DNA of 46,152 bases, from NCBI RefSeq assembly GCF_023223525.1, contig NZ_JALPRX010000120.1, forward strand, positions 1 through 46,152, in the 5' to 3' direction. Each line of letters opens with the position of its first letter. Position 1 is the stretch's first letter. Under the pieces are notes generated by a model. It saw only the letters and a list, made by a program, of their open reading frames with translations, was not told the DNA's origin and did no database searches. The position numbers and the translations under genes were made by a program. Positions 34,934 through 42,903 of the stretch are shown here, piece by piece. This DNA comes from Roseomonas acroporae (GTDB lineage: Bacteria; Pseudomonadota; Alphaproteobacteria; Acetobacterales; Acetobacteraceae).

Positions 34934-35749
34934 TTGTCGGTCAACGGCAACCGATCTAACAATGGTCCCATGTTCGCCCGCACCAACGCCGCCGGCCGGC
35001 TGGAGGCCCATCTGAGCGCGGCGGGGTTCAAGACCGGCGACCGGCTGCTCCCGGAGCGGCAGTTGACCACCCTGCTCGGCATCAGCCGTCGCGCGCTGCG
35101 CGAGGTGCTGGGCGAAATGGAGCTGCAGGGCCGCCTCTGGCGCGGCGTGGGGCAGGGTACCTTCCTCGGGCCGAAGCCGGCCGTCACCCACCCGACGCCG
35201 CGAACGGGGGGCGGGCAGCAGGCCAGCCATCCCCTGGCGGTGATGGAGGCGCGGCTGACGCTGGAGCCGGCCCTCGCGGCGCTGGCTGCCATCAAGGTGA
35301 CGACGGCCGATGTCGAGGCGATCCGGCACGCCGCCCGGCGCGGGGCCGAGACGCGCGACCCGGAGAACTGGGGCCGCTGGGACGGGGCCTTCCACGGCGC
35401 CATCGCCCGCGCCTGCCACAACCCGCCGCTGCTCGCCGCCTTCGACGCGATCGAGGCAAGCCGCGCCCAGACCAACTGGGGCCGGCTGCGTGCCGTCATC
35501 ACCACCGCCGCGATGCGCCAGGCCTCCGCGCTGGAGCATGCGGCGATCGCCGCCGCCATCGTCGCGCGGGATGCCGCCGCGGCGCAGCGGGCGATGCGCA
35601 CCCATCTCCGATCCGTCCAGCTCGCCATCGAGAGCGAGGGGATCGGCTGGGACGACACCCCCGAACCGCGGGGCCAACACGCGGACGGACATGCCGACAC
35701 GGACGAACCCACTGAGCGAGCCGTATCTCGCAGGACTCCGAAGCCATGA
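34934..35749 (+). CDS. GntR-family regulator, FadR subfamily
   Basis: 271 residues. N-terminal winged helix (GDRLLPERQLTTLLGISRRA, LREVLGEMELQGRLWRGVGQ, GTFLG) and an all-helical FCD effector domain (MEARLTLEPALAALAAIKVT, WDGAFHGAIARACHNPPLLA, EHAAIAAAIVARD, MRTHLRSV) with the metal-ligand Asp/His positions. Start TTG 34934 has GGGGAAG at a good distance; ATG 34970 is the alternative but has no ribosome site. The last 35 residues are polar and probably disordered. Overlaps the next gene by ATGA. It likely binds the palindrome at 34851. Confidence 0.88.
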   Translation: MSVNGNRSNNGPMFARTNAAGRLEAHLSAAGFKTGDRLLPERQLTTLLGISRRALREVLGEMELQGRLWRGVGQGTFLGPKPAVTHPTPRTGGGQQASHPLAVMEARLTLEPALAALAAIKVTTADVEAIRHAARRGAETRDPENWGRWDGAFHGAIARACHNPPLLAAFDAIEASRAQTNWGRLRAVITTAAMRQASALEHAAIAAAIVARDAAAAQRAMRTHLRSVQLAIESEGIGWDDTPEPRGQHADGHADTDEPTERAVSRRTPKP

Positions 35750-36753
35750 GCAGAACGATCGTGTCGCGCCGCGCGGCTCTCCTCCTTCTCGGTTCTCCCG
35801 CGGCGGGCGGCCTGCCGCGCGCGGCGCGGGCCCAGGGCGGCTATCCGGGCGGCTATCCGAACCGGCCGGTGAGCGTCATCGTGCCCTGGGCGCCGGGCGG
35901 CTCGACCGACATCCTGGCGCGGGCGCTGGCGGAGCCGCTGCGGGTCTCCCTGGGCCAGCCCTTCGTGGTGGAGAACCGCTCCGGCGCCTCGGGCAACATC
36001 GGCTCGGCCTATGTCGCCCGCTCGGCGCCGGACGGGCAGACCCTGCTCTTCGCCACGATGAGCACGCATGCGATGAACGACGCGCTGTTCCGCAACATGC
36101 CGTTCAACGGCGCCGAGGACTTCACGCCCATCGCGCTGCTGGCCTTCGTGCTGAACACGATGGTGATGCATCCCTCCGTGCCCGCGAACACGGTGCCGGA
36201 GTTCATCGCCTACGCGAAGGCCAATCCGGGCAGGATCGCCTACGCCTCGGCCGGGCTGGGTTCGACGAACCATCTCTGCGCCGCCATGTTCGCGCAGATG
36301 GCGGGGCTGGACATGATGCATGTGCCCTATCGCGGCGGCGCGCCGGCGACGCTGGACACGGTCGCGGGGCAGACGCAGCTCTTCTTCTCCGCCGGCACGC
36401 AGACGCTGGAGCATGTGCGCAACGGGCGGCTGAAGCTGCTGGCCGTCACGGAGGGCCGGCGATCCGCCCTGCTGCCCGACGTGCCGACGGTGGGCGAAGC
36501 ACTGCCGGGCTTCGAGATGGCGGTCTGGTACGGCGCGCTGGGGCCGAAGGGCATGCCACCCGCGCTGGTGGGCCGGCTCAACGGCGAGATCAACAAGGCG
36601 CTGCTGCTGCCGGAGGTGCGCGACCGGATGGCCGCGATCGGCGTCGAGGTGGCGAACGAGACGCCGGACGCGTTCGCGGCCAGGCTGCGGGCGGATGCGG
36701 CGAAGTGGCACCGGGTCATCCAGGACCTCGGCATCGACAAGACCGATGCCTGA
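35746..36753 (+). CDS. TctC/Bug-family periplasmic solute receptor
   Basis: 335 residues. RR-containing signal peptide (SRRAALLLLGSPAAGGLPRA, then ARAQGG), and the Bug fold: YPNRPVSVIVPWAPGGSTDI, FVVENRSGASGNIGSAYVAR, YASAGLGSTNHLCAAMFAQM, HVPYRGGAPA. Differs clearly from the receptor at 24583. Coupled to the regulator by ATGA and to the GAF protein by an 8-base overlap. Its presence beside ggt and a FadR regulator suggests uptake of a gamma-glutamyl or carboxylate compound, by inference. Confidence 0.92.
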   Translation: MSRTIVSRRAALLLLGSPAAGGLPRAARAQGGYPGGYPNRPVSVIVPWAPGGSTDILARALAEPLRVSLGQPFVVENRSGASGNIGSAYVARSAPDGQTLLFATMSTHAMNDALFRNMPFNGAEDFTPIALLAFVLNTMVMHPSVPANTVPEFIAYAKANPGRIAYASAGLGSTNHLCAAMFAQMAGLDMMHVPYRGGAPATLDTVAGQTQLFFSAGTQTLEHVRNGRLKLLAVTEGRRSALLPDVPTVGEALPGFEMAVWYGALGPKGMPPALVGRLNGEINKALLLPEVRDRMAAIGVEVANETPDAFAARLRADAAKWHRVIQDLGIDKTDA

Positions 36754-37228
36754 CCTGCTGCCCTGCCTGATCGACGGGTTCGAGGCGGCAGCGCGCGAGG
36801 CGGGGCCGCTGCCACGCATCCGCGCCGCCGACCGGCTGGGGCAGGCGCTGACCGGGCACCGGCTCCTCACCGCCATGGTGTTCGATCGCGACGCCATGAC
36901 GGTGCAGCGCATCTTCAGCTCCCGCCCCGGCGAGTATCCGGTGGGCGGGCGCAAGCCGAAGCGCGACACCGCCTGGGGCCGCCAGGTGCTGCTGGAGGGG
37001 CGCCGCTTCGAAGGGCGAGGCGAGGCGGACATCCGGGCGCACTTCGCGGATCACGAGGTGATCCTCGGCCTCGGGCTGCGCAGCGTCGTCAACCTGCCGA
37101 TCATGGTGGCCGGTCACTGTGTCGGCACGCTGAACATGCTGTGGTCGGAGAGCGAGCCGGGGGCGGAGCACGTCCGGGTGGCGCGGCTGCTGGCCCTGCT
37201 GGCGACACCCGACTGGGACCCGCGATAG
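36746..37228 (+). CDS. GAF-domain protein
   Basis: 160 residues forming one GAF domain: TAMVFDRDAMTVQRIFSSRP, GEYPVGGRKPKRDTAWGRQV, then LGLRSVVNLPIMVAGHCVGT and LNMLWSESEPG. GAF domains bind small ligands. Stand-alone GAF proteins of this type often sit beside TctC receptors and amidohydrolase genes, from memory. Cytoplasmic. ATG 36746 overlaps the receptor's stop. Ends the three-gene transcript; the imuB stump then comes from the opposite strand. Confidence 0.85.
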   Translation: MPDLLPCLIDGFEAAAREAGPLPRIRAADRLGQALTGHRLLTAMVFDRDAMTVQRIFSSRPGEYPVGGRKPKRDTAWGRQVLLEGRRFEGRGEADIRAHFADHEVILGLGLRSVVNLPIMVAGHCVGTLNMLWSESEPGAEHVRVARLLALLATPDWDPR

Positions 37229-37249
37229 GGCAGACGCCGCCGGGCGACG

Positions 37250-37420
37250 TCACGGCAGGTAGCCGTGCAGGACCAGCGTGTGGGCCGGTCGGGACGGATC
37301 GGTCCCGCCCGTCCGATCCACAGCCGCGCGCCGGCGGCCAGCGCCACCCGGTAGTAGTCGCGGCCGGGCCGGGTCGCCGGCTCACGCCACCACTCGGCCT
37401 CCAGCCGGTCGGGACTGGCC
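37250..37420 (-). pseudogene. imuB: ImuB (Y-family polymerase-like), C-terminal stump
   Basis: The minus strand reads SPDRLEAEWWREPATRPGRD, then YYRVALAAGARLWIGRAGPI; after a one-base shift it ends LVLHGYLP and TGA (37252-37250). This is the C-terminal domain of ImuB (GPERIxxxWWR...RDYYRVExxxGxRxWlxRxG...WxLHGyxp). The rest of the gene is cut at about 37421 by IS sequence. With the dnaE2 stump at 32.4-32.8 kb it shows that an imuA-imuB-dnaE2 cassette once existed and was broken up. Confidence 0.72.
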
Positions 37421-37431
37421 CTGCCCCGCTG

Positions 37432-37529
37432 CTACGGACACCTTTGATAGGCTGAAGGGCCTGGAGGTACGAATGGCAGAGGGTAGCGGAAAGCGCCGGT
37501 TCTTTCCGGAGGCGTTCAAGCTGGAGGCG
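37432..37529 (+). mobile_element. IS3-like element left end with orfA start
   Basis: CTACGGACACCTTTGATAGG followed by ATG 37473 and MAEGSGKRRFFPEAFKLEA, the usual beginning of an IS3/IS66-type orfA (KRRFFsEeFKrEAV). It runs only about 19 codons before switching to unrelated IS630 sequence near 37530. Confidence 0.6.
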
Positions 37530-37799
37530 ACCGCCGCGTCGTCGGCGAGTGGGTCGCGGCGGCGCGGCGCTCCGGGGAGGCGGCTCTGGAGGGAGGCCGG
37601 CGGGGTCGCCGGCGGGGGGGAGCGGAAGGCGCTCTCGCCGCGACAGGAGCAGCGGCTGCGGCGGCTGATCTCGGATCGTTGCCCGGATCGTCTGAAGCTG
37701 CCCTTCGCCTTGTGGACCGCCTGCAGGCGCCGCTTGCAACGACGCCCCGCCAAGGTCCGGCCCTTCTTCCAGGCCCCCTCCGTCCGCTACGCCGCATAG
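37530..37799 (+). mobile_element. IS630-family transposase, internally deleted remnant
   Basis: DRRVVGEWVAAARRSGEAAL in one frame, then, after a shift in a G-run near 37613, ALSPRQEQRLRRLISDRCPD and RLKLPFALWT: the N-terminal helix-turn-helix part of IS630 transposases. It is then joined to LQRRPAKVRPFFQAPSVRYA ending TAG at 37799, which looks like the family's extreme C-terminus, with the DDE core missing. Confidence 0.6.
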
Positions 37800-37827
37800 A
37801 CAATATGATGCCTAACTGATGGCCTTG

Positions 37828-38067
37828 TCAGTAATATCGCCGACGGACGACTGCGCCATGCGGTCCGGCACATCCGGCACGATAGGGACCTGCACCGCAG
37901 ACCACGGGTGGGCGTGGCGGCACATAGGGCGGTCGAGTAACAACCGCGCCGTTCGGTCCGGCGCAGCCGGCACGATACACGCCCTTGGCGCAGACCACGG
38001 CCCCGGCGGGCGAAGCGTAGACCAGTACCCCGTAGGTAATAGCGATTACAGGCAGAATCCATTTCAT
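37828..38067 (-). CDS. Small secreted protein with two YRAGCAGP repeats
   Basis: 79 residues. Signal peptide MKWILPVIAITYGVLVYASP with cleavage near AGA, then two near-identical units: VVCAKGVYRAGCAGPNGAVV and VVCGAGPYRAGCAGPHGAVV, joined by a proline-rich linker (TRPPYVPPRPP). Four cysteines, two per unit. Function unknown; similar small Cys/Gly proteins occur in Rhizobiales and Acetobacteraceae. ATG 38067 has AGGAG 8 bases upstream; ATG 38073 would be too close to it. AT-richer than most of the window. Alone in its transcript. Confidence 0.7.
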   Translation of the reverse strand: MKWILPVIAITYGVLVYASPAGAVVCAKGVYRAGCAGPNGAVVTRPPYVPPRPPVVCGAGPYRAGCAGPHGAVVRRRYY

Positions 38068-38252
38068 AAGCATGTCTCCTTCACTGGTATGTTGAGCCGT
38101 TTGTCTTGCAACCAGCGACGTCAGTTCTTTGCTCTCTCCACCGGCCGTCAAATCCGGTTTTCTCGAGAAGCGGGATAAGCCCTGAATTCAGGGCCAATTT
38201 CGGTAGACTTCCTCCTCAGAATGGAGCCAGCGATGATTGGTTGGTCGGAGTT

Positions 38253-38372
38253 ACTACTCCGGCCACCAAATACGGAGCATGGGGATGCGCTGTCTCGGCG
38301 ATCCTGCTTGCAGGAGCATGATGCGATGCGAGGCCTTGCCCAAGGTGGGATGTATTTGGTGGCCCGGGTAGT
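38253..38372. repeat. 120-bp element with 21-bp imperfect inverted ends
   Basis: ACTACTCCGGCCACCAAATAC (38253-38273) and GTATTTGGTGGCCCGGGTAGT (38352-38372) are inverted copies with two mismatches, enclosing 78 bases without a gene. The right end touches the stop codon of the patatin gene (38375). Could be a small MITE-like element or a long-armed terminator. Confidence 0.6.
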
Positions 38373-38374
38373 AC

Positions 38375-39568
38375 TTAAGCGGTGAAGGGCGGCTGGCGTG
38401 ACCAGGGATACCCGAACCGAGCCTTATCGAAGCCGTATTGGAACAGAGGCGTCATGTAGGTTTGGTCAAATGGTCGATCGTAGGCGATCGTGAACTCACT
38501 TCCGATATAGGCCATGCGGAAATCGATCCCGTCACGCTCCGCATTCAGCCAAATCCGCACTGCATCGTTGTAGCCGCTGACCGCGGTCATGGTGGAAATC
38601 GCGCGCTGGGCAATAGGCAGGGTCCGGCGATTGGTCGAAGCCCAGTTGGCGTCCAGGCGCGCGTTGCGGATCAGCCAGGCACGGACCGGGGGCGCCGGGC
38701 GCCCGGCGCGGAGGCGGGCGCGGCGCTGCTCGGCGACTGCCGTCGGATAGAGGAAGGCCTGCGCCACCGCGCCGCCATCCACGTGCAGTTCCTGGTACCT
38801 GCGTCCGTCCACCTCGACATCGAAGAGCACCGGCGGGAAGAAGCCTGGAATGGCCGCTGAGGCCAACAGGATGCGGCGGATGACGCCGGCCGCCCGCGGG
38901 TCACCGCTGTTGGCGATGGCGCCGATGTTCCAAATCACTGGCAGTTGGGTGTCGAGGTTGGTGGTACCGATGAGCAGCAGACGTCCCTCGCGGTAGCCCT
39001 GGGCGATGGCCGCCAGCATGGCATCGTCCAGTTGACGGGAGATGGTGGCCAGTAGTGGCGCGGTGTCGGACAGCGCGTCGTTGAAGATCACGGCCGTGAA
39101 GTTGCGCATGGTCGCGACGTCGGCGAAGGTGACGCCGGTGTAGACCTGCTTCAGCGCGGCATCCGCCGAGGAGCCGATGAAGGCGAAGGGCGCGGTCAGC
39201 GCGCCCGTACTCACGCCGGTCACGAGGTTGAAGACCGGACGCGAACCCTCCACTGTCCAGCCGTTCAGCAGCCCCGCACCGAAGGCCCCATCCTCGCCGC
39301 CACCCGAGATGGCCAGAAGGTCCAGGGGCGGGTTCACAGCGTCGGAAGCGAGGCCCAGGAAGGCGCGCCGGCGTGCGAGGGCAGCCATGTATTCCTGGGT
39401 TATGGATGCGTAGCCGCCACCGATCAGGAAGCGCTCGTTCGGCAGACCGAGCACTGTGGCGCGGTCCGACAGGCTTCTCGGCACCGCCGGTTCGCGGACA
39501 GGCAAAGCACAGGCCGTGACACTGCACGTGCCGAGGAGAAGAGTGGAACGGCGAGAAAGCGGATTCAT
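38375..39568 (-). CDS. Patatin-like phospholipase, lipoprotein
   Basis: 397 residues. N-terminal lipoprotein signal with lipobox VTAC (MNPLSRRSTLLLGTCSVTAC). Patatin fold: glycine-rich ISGGGEDGAFGAGLLNGW, nucleophile GVSTG in FNLVTGVSTGALTAPFAF, and the catalytic aspartate in ELHVDGGAVAQAF, giving a Ser-Asp dyad lipid acyl hydrolase. The membrane-anchored location suggests action on envelope lipids. ATG 39568; an AAGAGC-like ribosome site is weak. 218 bp downstream of the DUF1134-like gene on the same strand. Ends at the inverted-repeat element. Confidence 0.88.
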   Translation of the reverse strand: MNPLSRRSTLLLGTCSVTACALPVREPAVPRSLSDRATVLGLPNERFLIGGGYASITQEYMAALARRRAFLGLASDAVNPPLDLLAISGGGEDGAFGAGLLNGWTVEGSRPVFNLVTGVSTGALTAPFAFIGSSADAALKQVYTGVTFADVATMRNFTAVIFNDALSDTAPLLATISRQLDDAMLAAIAQGYREGRLLLIGTTNLDTQLPVIWNIGAIANSGDPRAAGVIRRILLASAAIPGFFPPVLFDVEVDGRRYQELHVDGGAVAQAFLYPTAVAEQRRARLRAGRPAPPVRAWLIRNARLDANWASTNRRTLPIAQRAISTMTAVSGYNDAVRIWLNAERDGIDFRMAYIGSEFTIAYDRPFDQTYMTPLFQYGFDKARFGYPWSRQPPFTA

Positions 39569-39786
39569 GTCGTGCTCTTGCGGGAACTCGGGCATTGAGG
39601 CCGATCATGCATGCCGGCCGACGAGGCGGTGGGGGCGGGAGGCGCCGGGTATCGGCGTCGACAAGGCGACGGCCACCCCGCTGGCAGCGGCACTCCGAAT
39701 GGCGGAGATTCGCACGGCGCGGCCGCCTTGCAGGGCAGGCAGATCGATTTCTTGCGGGCCACGTCCGGGTGCTCTGGCCTGATCCG

Positions 39787-40368
39787 TCAGCGCATGGAGA
39801 CGACGACCGCATCGCCGCCCAGACTCAGCATGAGGCCCGTGCGCTGGGCCCGTAGATGCATGATCACGCCGGCGGCGTTCTGCAGCCAGAGGTCGCCGTT
39901 GCTCATCTGACCCAGGGCGAAGCCGTACCGCACCTGACCGTACTCACCCGCGAACCGGGAAACGTCGCGCAGGTTGTAGACTTCACCGGTGGCATCGATG
40001 GCGGATGCGCCGACACCCCCGACCCCGAGGCCACCGATCGTGAAAGGGTAGCTGTGGCCACGGAATTCGAGGTTTCCCGTGCCACCGGCCCCGCTGCCGA
40101 TGAAGGCCACGTTCACCATCTGCATCCGGACCGTGCCGTCCGGATTTTGGCCTCTTATGGCGGCCGGGCCGATGCGGTCGTTCTGGCAGCCGCACGCCGG
40201 CAGCAGGGTGGCGAGCGCTCCTATGACGGCAGCCCGGCGGGGGGCCGCCTGAGACCATGCGATGGTTGCGCCGCTCCTGCCTCGGCCTTGTTGGGCTGGG
40301 CTTGCTCGGGCAGCAGCCGGGATGCGTACGCCCGAACCCGATCCGGCAAGTCCTGCGAAGCGTGCCAT
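39787..40368 (-). CDS. DUF1134-like exported protein
   Basis: 193 codons. The conserved part (NLEFRGHSYPFTIGGLGVGG, then a VGASAIDATGEVYNLRDVSR segment, DLWLQNAAGVIMHLRAQRTG and a final LMLSLGGDAVVVSM) resembles DUF1134/EipA-type periplasmic envelope proteins. A hydrophobic stretch with a possible lipobox (RRAAVIGALATLLPACGCQN) starts only at about residue 44, so either the true start is later, though no ATG, GTG or TTG is in frame there, or the first 40 residues are an upstream extension. ATG 40368 with AGGGGG upstream is used. Downstream of the sulfatase by 84 bp. Confidence 0.65.
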   Translation of the reverse strand: MARFAGLAGSGSGVRIPAAARASPAQQGRGRSGATIAWSQAAPRRAAVIGALATLLPACGCQNDRIGPAAIRGQNPDGTVRMQMVNVAFIGSGAGGTGNLEFRGHSYPFTIGGLGVGGVGASAIDATGEVYNLRDVSRFAGEYGQVRYGFALGQMSNGDLWLQNAAGVIMHLRAQRTGLMLSLGGDAVVVSMR

Positions 40369-40452
40369 GCGATGCCCCCTGTCAGGTCCTACCTGCGCCG
40401 TCTCACTGCTCCGTCGGGGGCGGCCGACTGCATGACCGGCGCCCCGGCGTGT

Positions 40453-41925
40453 TCAGTCGTCTTGTGATCCGAGACGGGAGATCGCTTCGCTGGGCGTGGA
40501 GAGCGGCGCAGAGAGCGTCGCCCGCAAGGCTGCCGCGTAGAACAGAGGCGGTGCCATGGAGCGCGCCAGTTCCACCACACGCTGCTGCAGGCGAGTCACG
40601 ATTTCCGGATTCTGTTCGGAGACGTCGCTGGTCTCGCTGGGGTCCCGATCAAGGTTGTACAGTTCGATCTTCGGAGGCAGCACGGCAGACCAGTGCAGCT
40701 TCCAGGGCCCCTCGCGCACCGCGCCCTGCGTCGGTTCCACGTTGTAGACCACGTCGTTCCGCGCCATGCCGCCGAGGCTGGAGAGGGCCTCCCAGGCATT
40801 CCGCCCGTCCAGCGGCCGGGCCTTCTCCAGGCTTGCACCGGCCAGATGCGCCAAGGTCGGCAGCATGTCGACGACATGCATGACGCCGCCCAGCTCGCCG
40901 GCGCGGATGCGGCCGGGCCAATTCGCCAGGGCGACAACGCGCGTGCCACCCTCGTAGAGCGTGCCCTTGCCGTCGCGGAAGGGCTCGTTGCTCGCGGGTA
41001 GATCGCCCGTAAACGCACCCTCGCCCACAAACATCTTGGAGCGTGTGCCGCCATTGTCGCTGTGGAAGACGATCAGGGTGTTCTCACGCATGCCGAGGCT
41101 CCGCAGTGCCTCAACGACCTTGCCGATCTGCTCGTCCATGGCCGTGATCATCGCCGCGTACAGGCGTCGCGAGGGATCGGCGAATCCGGCATAGCGATCG
41201 ATGTAGCGCTGCGGTGCCTGGAAGGGCGTGTGCGGCGCGGTAAAGGACAGATAGAGGAAAAGCGGCGTCCGTGGGTCATGCGCACCGATGAGGCGGCTGG
41301 CCTCGGCGCCGAGGAGCTCCGTGTCGTAGCCATCCTCCCGCAGCAGCTCGTTGTCGCGGTACCAATCGAGCGCACCATGGGCCTCGTGCTTGAAATGGTC
41401 GATCTCGCCCACCAGTGGGCCGTAGAAATGGTCGAACCCGCGCTGTCGCGGCCAGAATTCCTGCCGGGCATGGCCGAGATGCCACTTGCCGACCAGCGCG
41501 GTCCTGTAGCCCACCTCCTTGAGTGCCTGTGGCAGAAGGAACTCTTCCGTTGCCAGCCCGTAGCTCGCGCCGGACGGGATGACTCCGGTCTGCAGCCCGT
41601 ATCGCAGCGGATAGCGGCCCGTCATCAGCGCCGCGCGCGTCGGCGTGCACATGGGCTGGGCGTAGAATTGCCGCAGCCGCGCACCGTCACGCGCCAGCGC
41701 GTCGATGTTCGGGGTCTGGATGTCGGAGCCGTGGAAGCCGACATCGGCGTATCCGAGGTCGTCGGCCAGGATGTAGAGGATGTGCGGTCGCGGCGCCGCC
41801 TGGGCGCTCGCCCGCGGCGACATGGCGGAAAGGCCGGCGATCGCCGCCATGAATCCGGCCGCGCCGGCCAGGATGTCGCGCCGGCCGGGCAGCGAAGGCT
41901 CGATCTGGTCCGTGGAGGAGCTCAT
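40453..41925 (-). CDS. Arylsulfatase-like sulfatase, Tat-exported
   Basis: 490 residues. Tat signal with GRRDILAGAAGFMAAIAGLS, cleavage near ASAQA. Alkaline-phosphatase-superfamily sulfatase: ILYILADDLGYADVG (metal ligands D55, D56), the CxPxR site PMCTPTRAALMTGRYP with C93 to be converted to formylglycine, GKWHLGH, and FHSDNGG. Hydrolyses a sulfate ester in the periplasm. The maturing enzyme is encoded immediately upstream (4 bp gap), so cytoplasmic activation before folded Tat export is plausible. ATG 41925 has GAAGG upstream. The substrate is not evident from sequence. Confidence 0.93.
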   Translation of the reverse strand: MSSSTDQIEPSLPGRRDILAGAAGFMAAIAGLSAMSPRASAQAAPRPHILYILADDLGYADVGFHGSDIQTPNIDALARDGARLRQFYAQPMCTPTRAALMTGRYPLRYGLQTGVIPSGASYGLATEEFLLPQALKEVGYRTALVGKWHLGHARQEFWPRQRGFDHFYGPLVGEIDHFKHEAHGALDWYRDNELLREDGYDTELLGAEASRLIGAHDPRTPLFLYLSFTAPHTPFQAPQRYIDRYAGFADPSRRLYAAMITAMDEQIGKVVEALRSLGMRENTLIVFHSDNGGTRSKMFVGEGAFTGDLPASNEPFRDGKGTLYEGGTRVVALANWPGRIRAGELGGVMHVVDMLPTLAHLAGASLEKARPLDGRNAWEALSSLGGMARNDVVYNVEPTQGAVREGPWKLHWSAVLPPKIELYNLDRDPSETSDVSEQNPEIVTRLQQRVVELARSMAPPLFYAAALRATLSAPLSTPSEAISRLGSQDD

Positions 41926-41929
41926 TGCA

Positions 41930-42862
41930 TCATGCCTTCTGTGGGCGCTGGACACAGCGGAAGCCGATATGTCCCGTGGTGCTGTCGATGGCCTGTCCCT
42001 GCCGCGCCGCAGGTCGGTAGCGCTGGCAGTAGTTGGGGGCGCAGAGATGCGAGCCGCCCTTCAGGACCTTTCGCGGGAACGCGGACCCGGAATCCAAACT
42101 TTCCGCCGCCGTGCCACCCACGGGGTTGCGCGGCACGCAGCACGCGCCGCTCGCCGGCGTCGGATGCCGTTCCCGGTACCAGTCCGCGGTCCATTCCCAG
42201 ACGTTCCCGATCATGTCGTGCAGCCCGTAGCCGTTCGGCGGGAAGGCCGTGACCGGCGAGGTTCCGACAAAACCATCCAGCGCGGTGTTCTCGGTCGGGA
42301 AGTGCCCCTGCCAGGTGTTGGCGCGATGCACGCCATCGGCCATCAGCTCCTCGCCCCAGGCATAGGTAGCGCCCCGCAGCCCGCCCCGTGCGGCGAATTC
42401 CCACTCGGCTTCGGTGGGCAGGGCCTTGCCGATCCAGGCCGCGTAAGCCTCCGCATCGGCATGCGCGACATGGACGACCGGGTGCTCCGGCAATTCCTGC
42501 CAGCAACTGTTCAGGCCGCGAGGGCGGCGCCAGTCCACGCCTGGCACGAAGCGCCACCAGCTGGACCAGTCCCTCGGCTCGCACGGCGCCGTCGGTGGGG
42601 TGAAGACCATCGAGCCGGACACCAGCGTCTCCGACGGTGCCCTCGGATAGTCTTGGGCGCGCGGCACCCGTTCAGCCAGGGTCACGTGGCCCGTGGCCGC
42701 GACGAAACGGGCGAATTCGCGGTTGGTGACCGGATGGCGGTCGATCCAGAAACCGTCCACCACCACGTCGCGTACCGGCCCTTCCTCGGGATAGTGCCGG
42801 TCGGAACCCATGGCGAAGCGCCCGCCCGGGAGCCAAACCACGGGTTGCGCATCACTTCCCAT
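41930..42862 (-). CDS. Formylglycine-generating enzyme (SUMF1-like)
   Basis: 310 residues, FGE-sulfatase fold. Opens with VVWLPGGRFAMGSDRHYPEE, then WIDRHPVTNREFARFV, LPTEAEWEFAARGG, MIGNVWEWTADWY, and ends with GGSHLCAPNYCQRYRPAARQ containing the two active-site cysteines (C274, C279) that bind copper and oxidise the sulfatase cysteine. The final motif is complete, so it is a true FGE rather than a relative that lost the cysteines. ATG 42862 is preferred to the GTG just before it. First gene of the sulfatase transcript, 41 bp from the divergent AraC regulator. Confidence 0.93.
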   Translation of the reverse strand: MGSDAQPVVWLPGGRFAMGSDRHYPEEGPVRDVVVDGFWIDRHPVTNREFARFVAATGHVTLAERVPRAQDYPRAPSETLVSGSMVFTPPTAPCEPRDWSSWWRFVPGVDWRRPRGLNSCWQELPEHPVVHVAHADAEAYAAWIGKALPTEAEWEFAARGGLRGATYAWGEELMADGVHRANTWQGHFPTENTALDGFVGTSPVTAFPPNGYGLHDMIGNVWEWTADWYRERHPTPASGACCVPRNPVGGTAAESLDSGSAFPRKVLKGGSHLCAPNYCQRYRPAARQGQAIDSTTGHIGFRCVQRPQKA

Positions 42863-42903
42863 CACAAGGCAGTTCCGCTAAAAAAACGGATCGTGCCTGG
42901 CTG

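Noticed and set aside
32812-37032. 1406-codon minus-strand open frame across ggt, the FadR gene and tctC
   Set aside because: It shares the strand with ggt but is in another frame, and is antisense to two other well-supported genes; low-complexity Arg/Pro/Gly composition.
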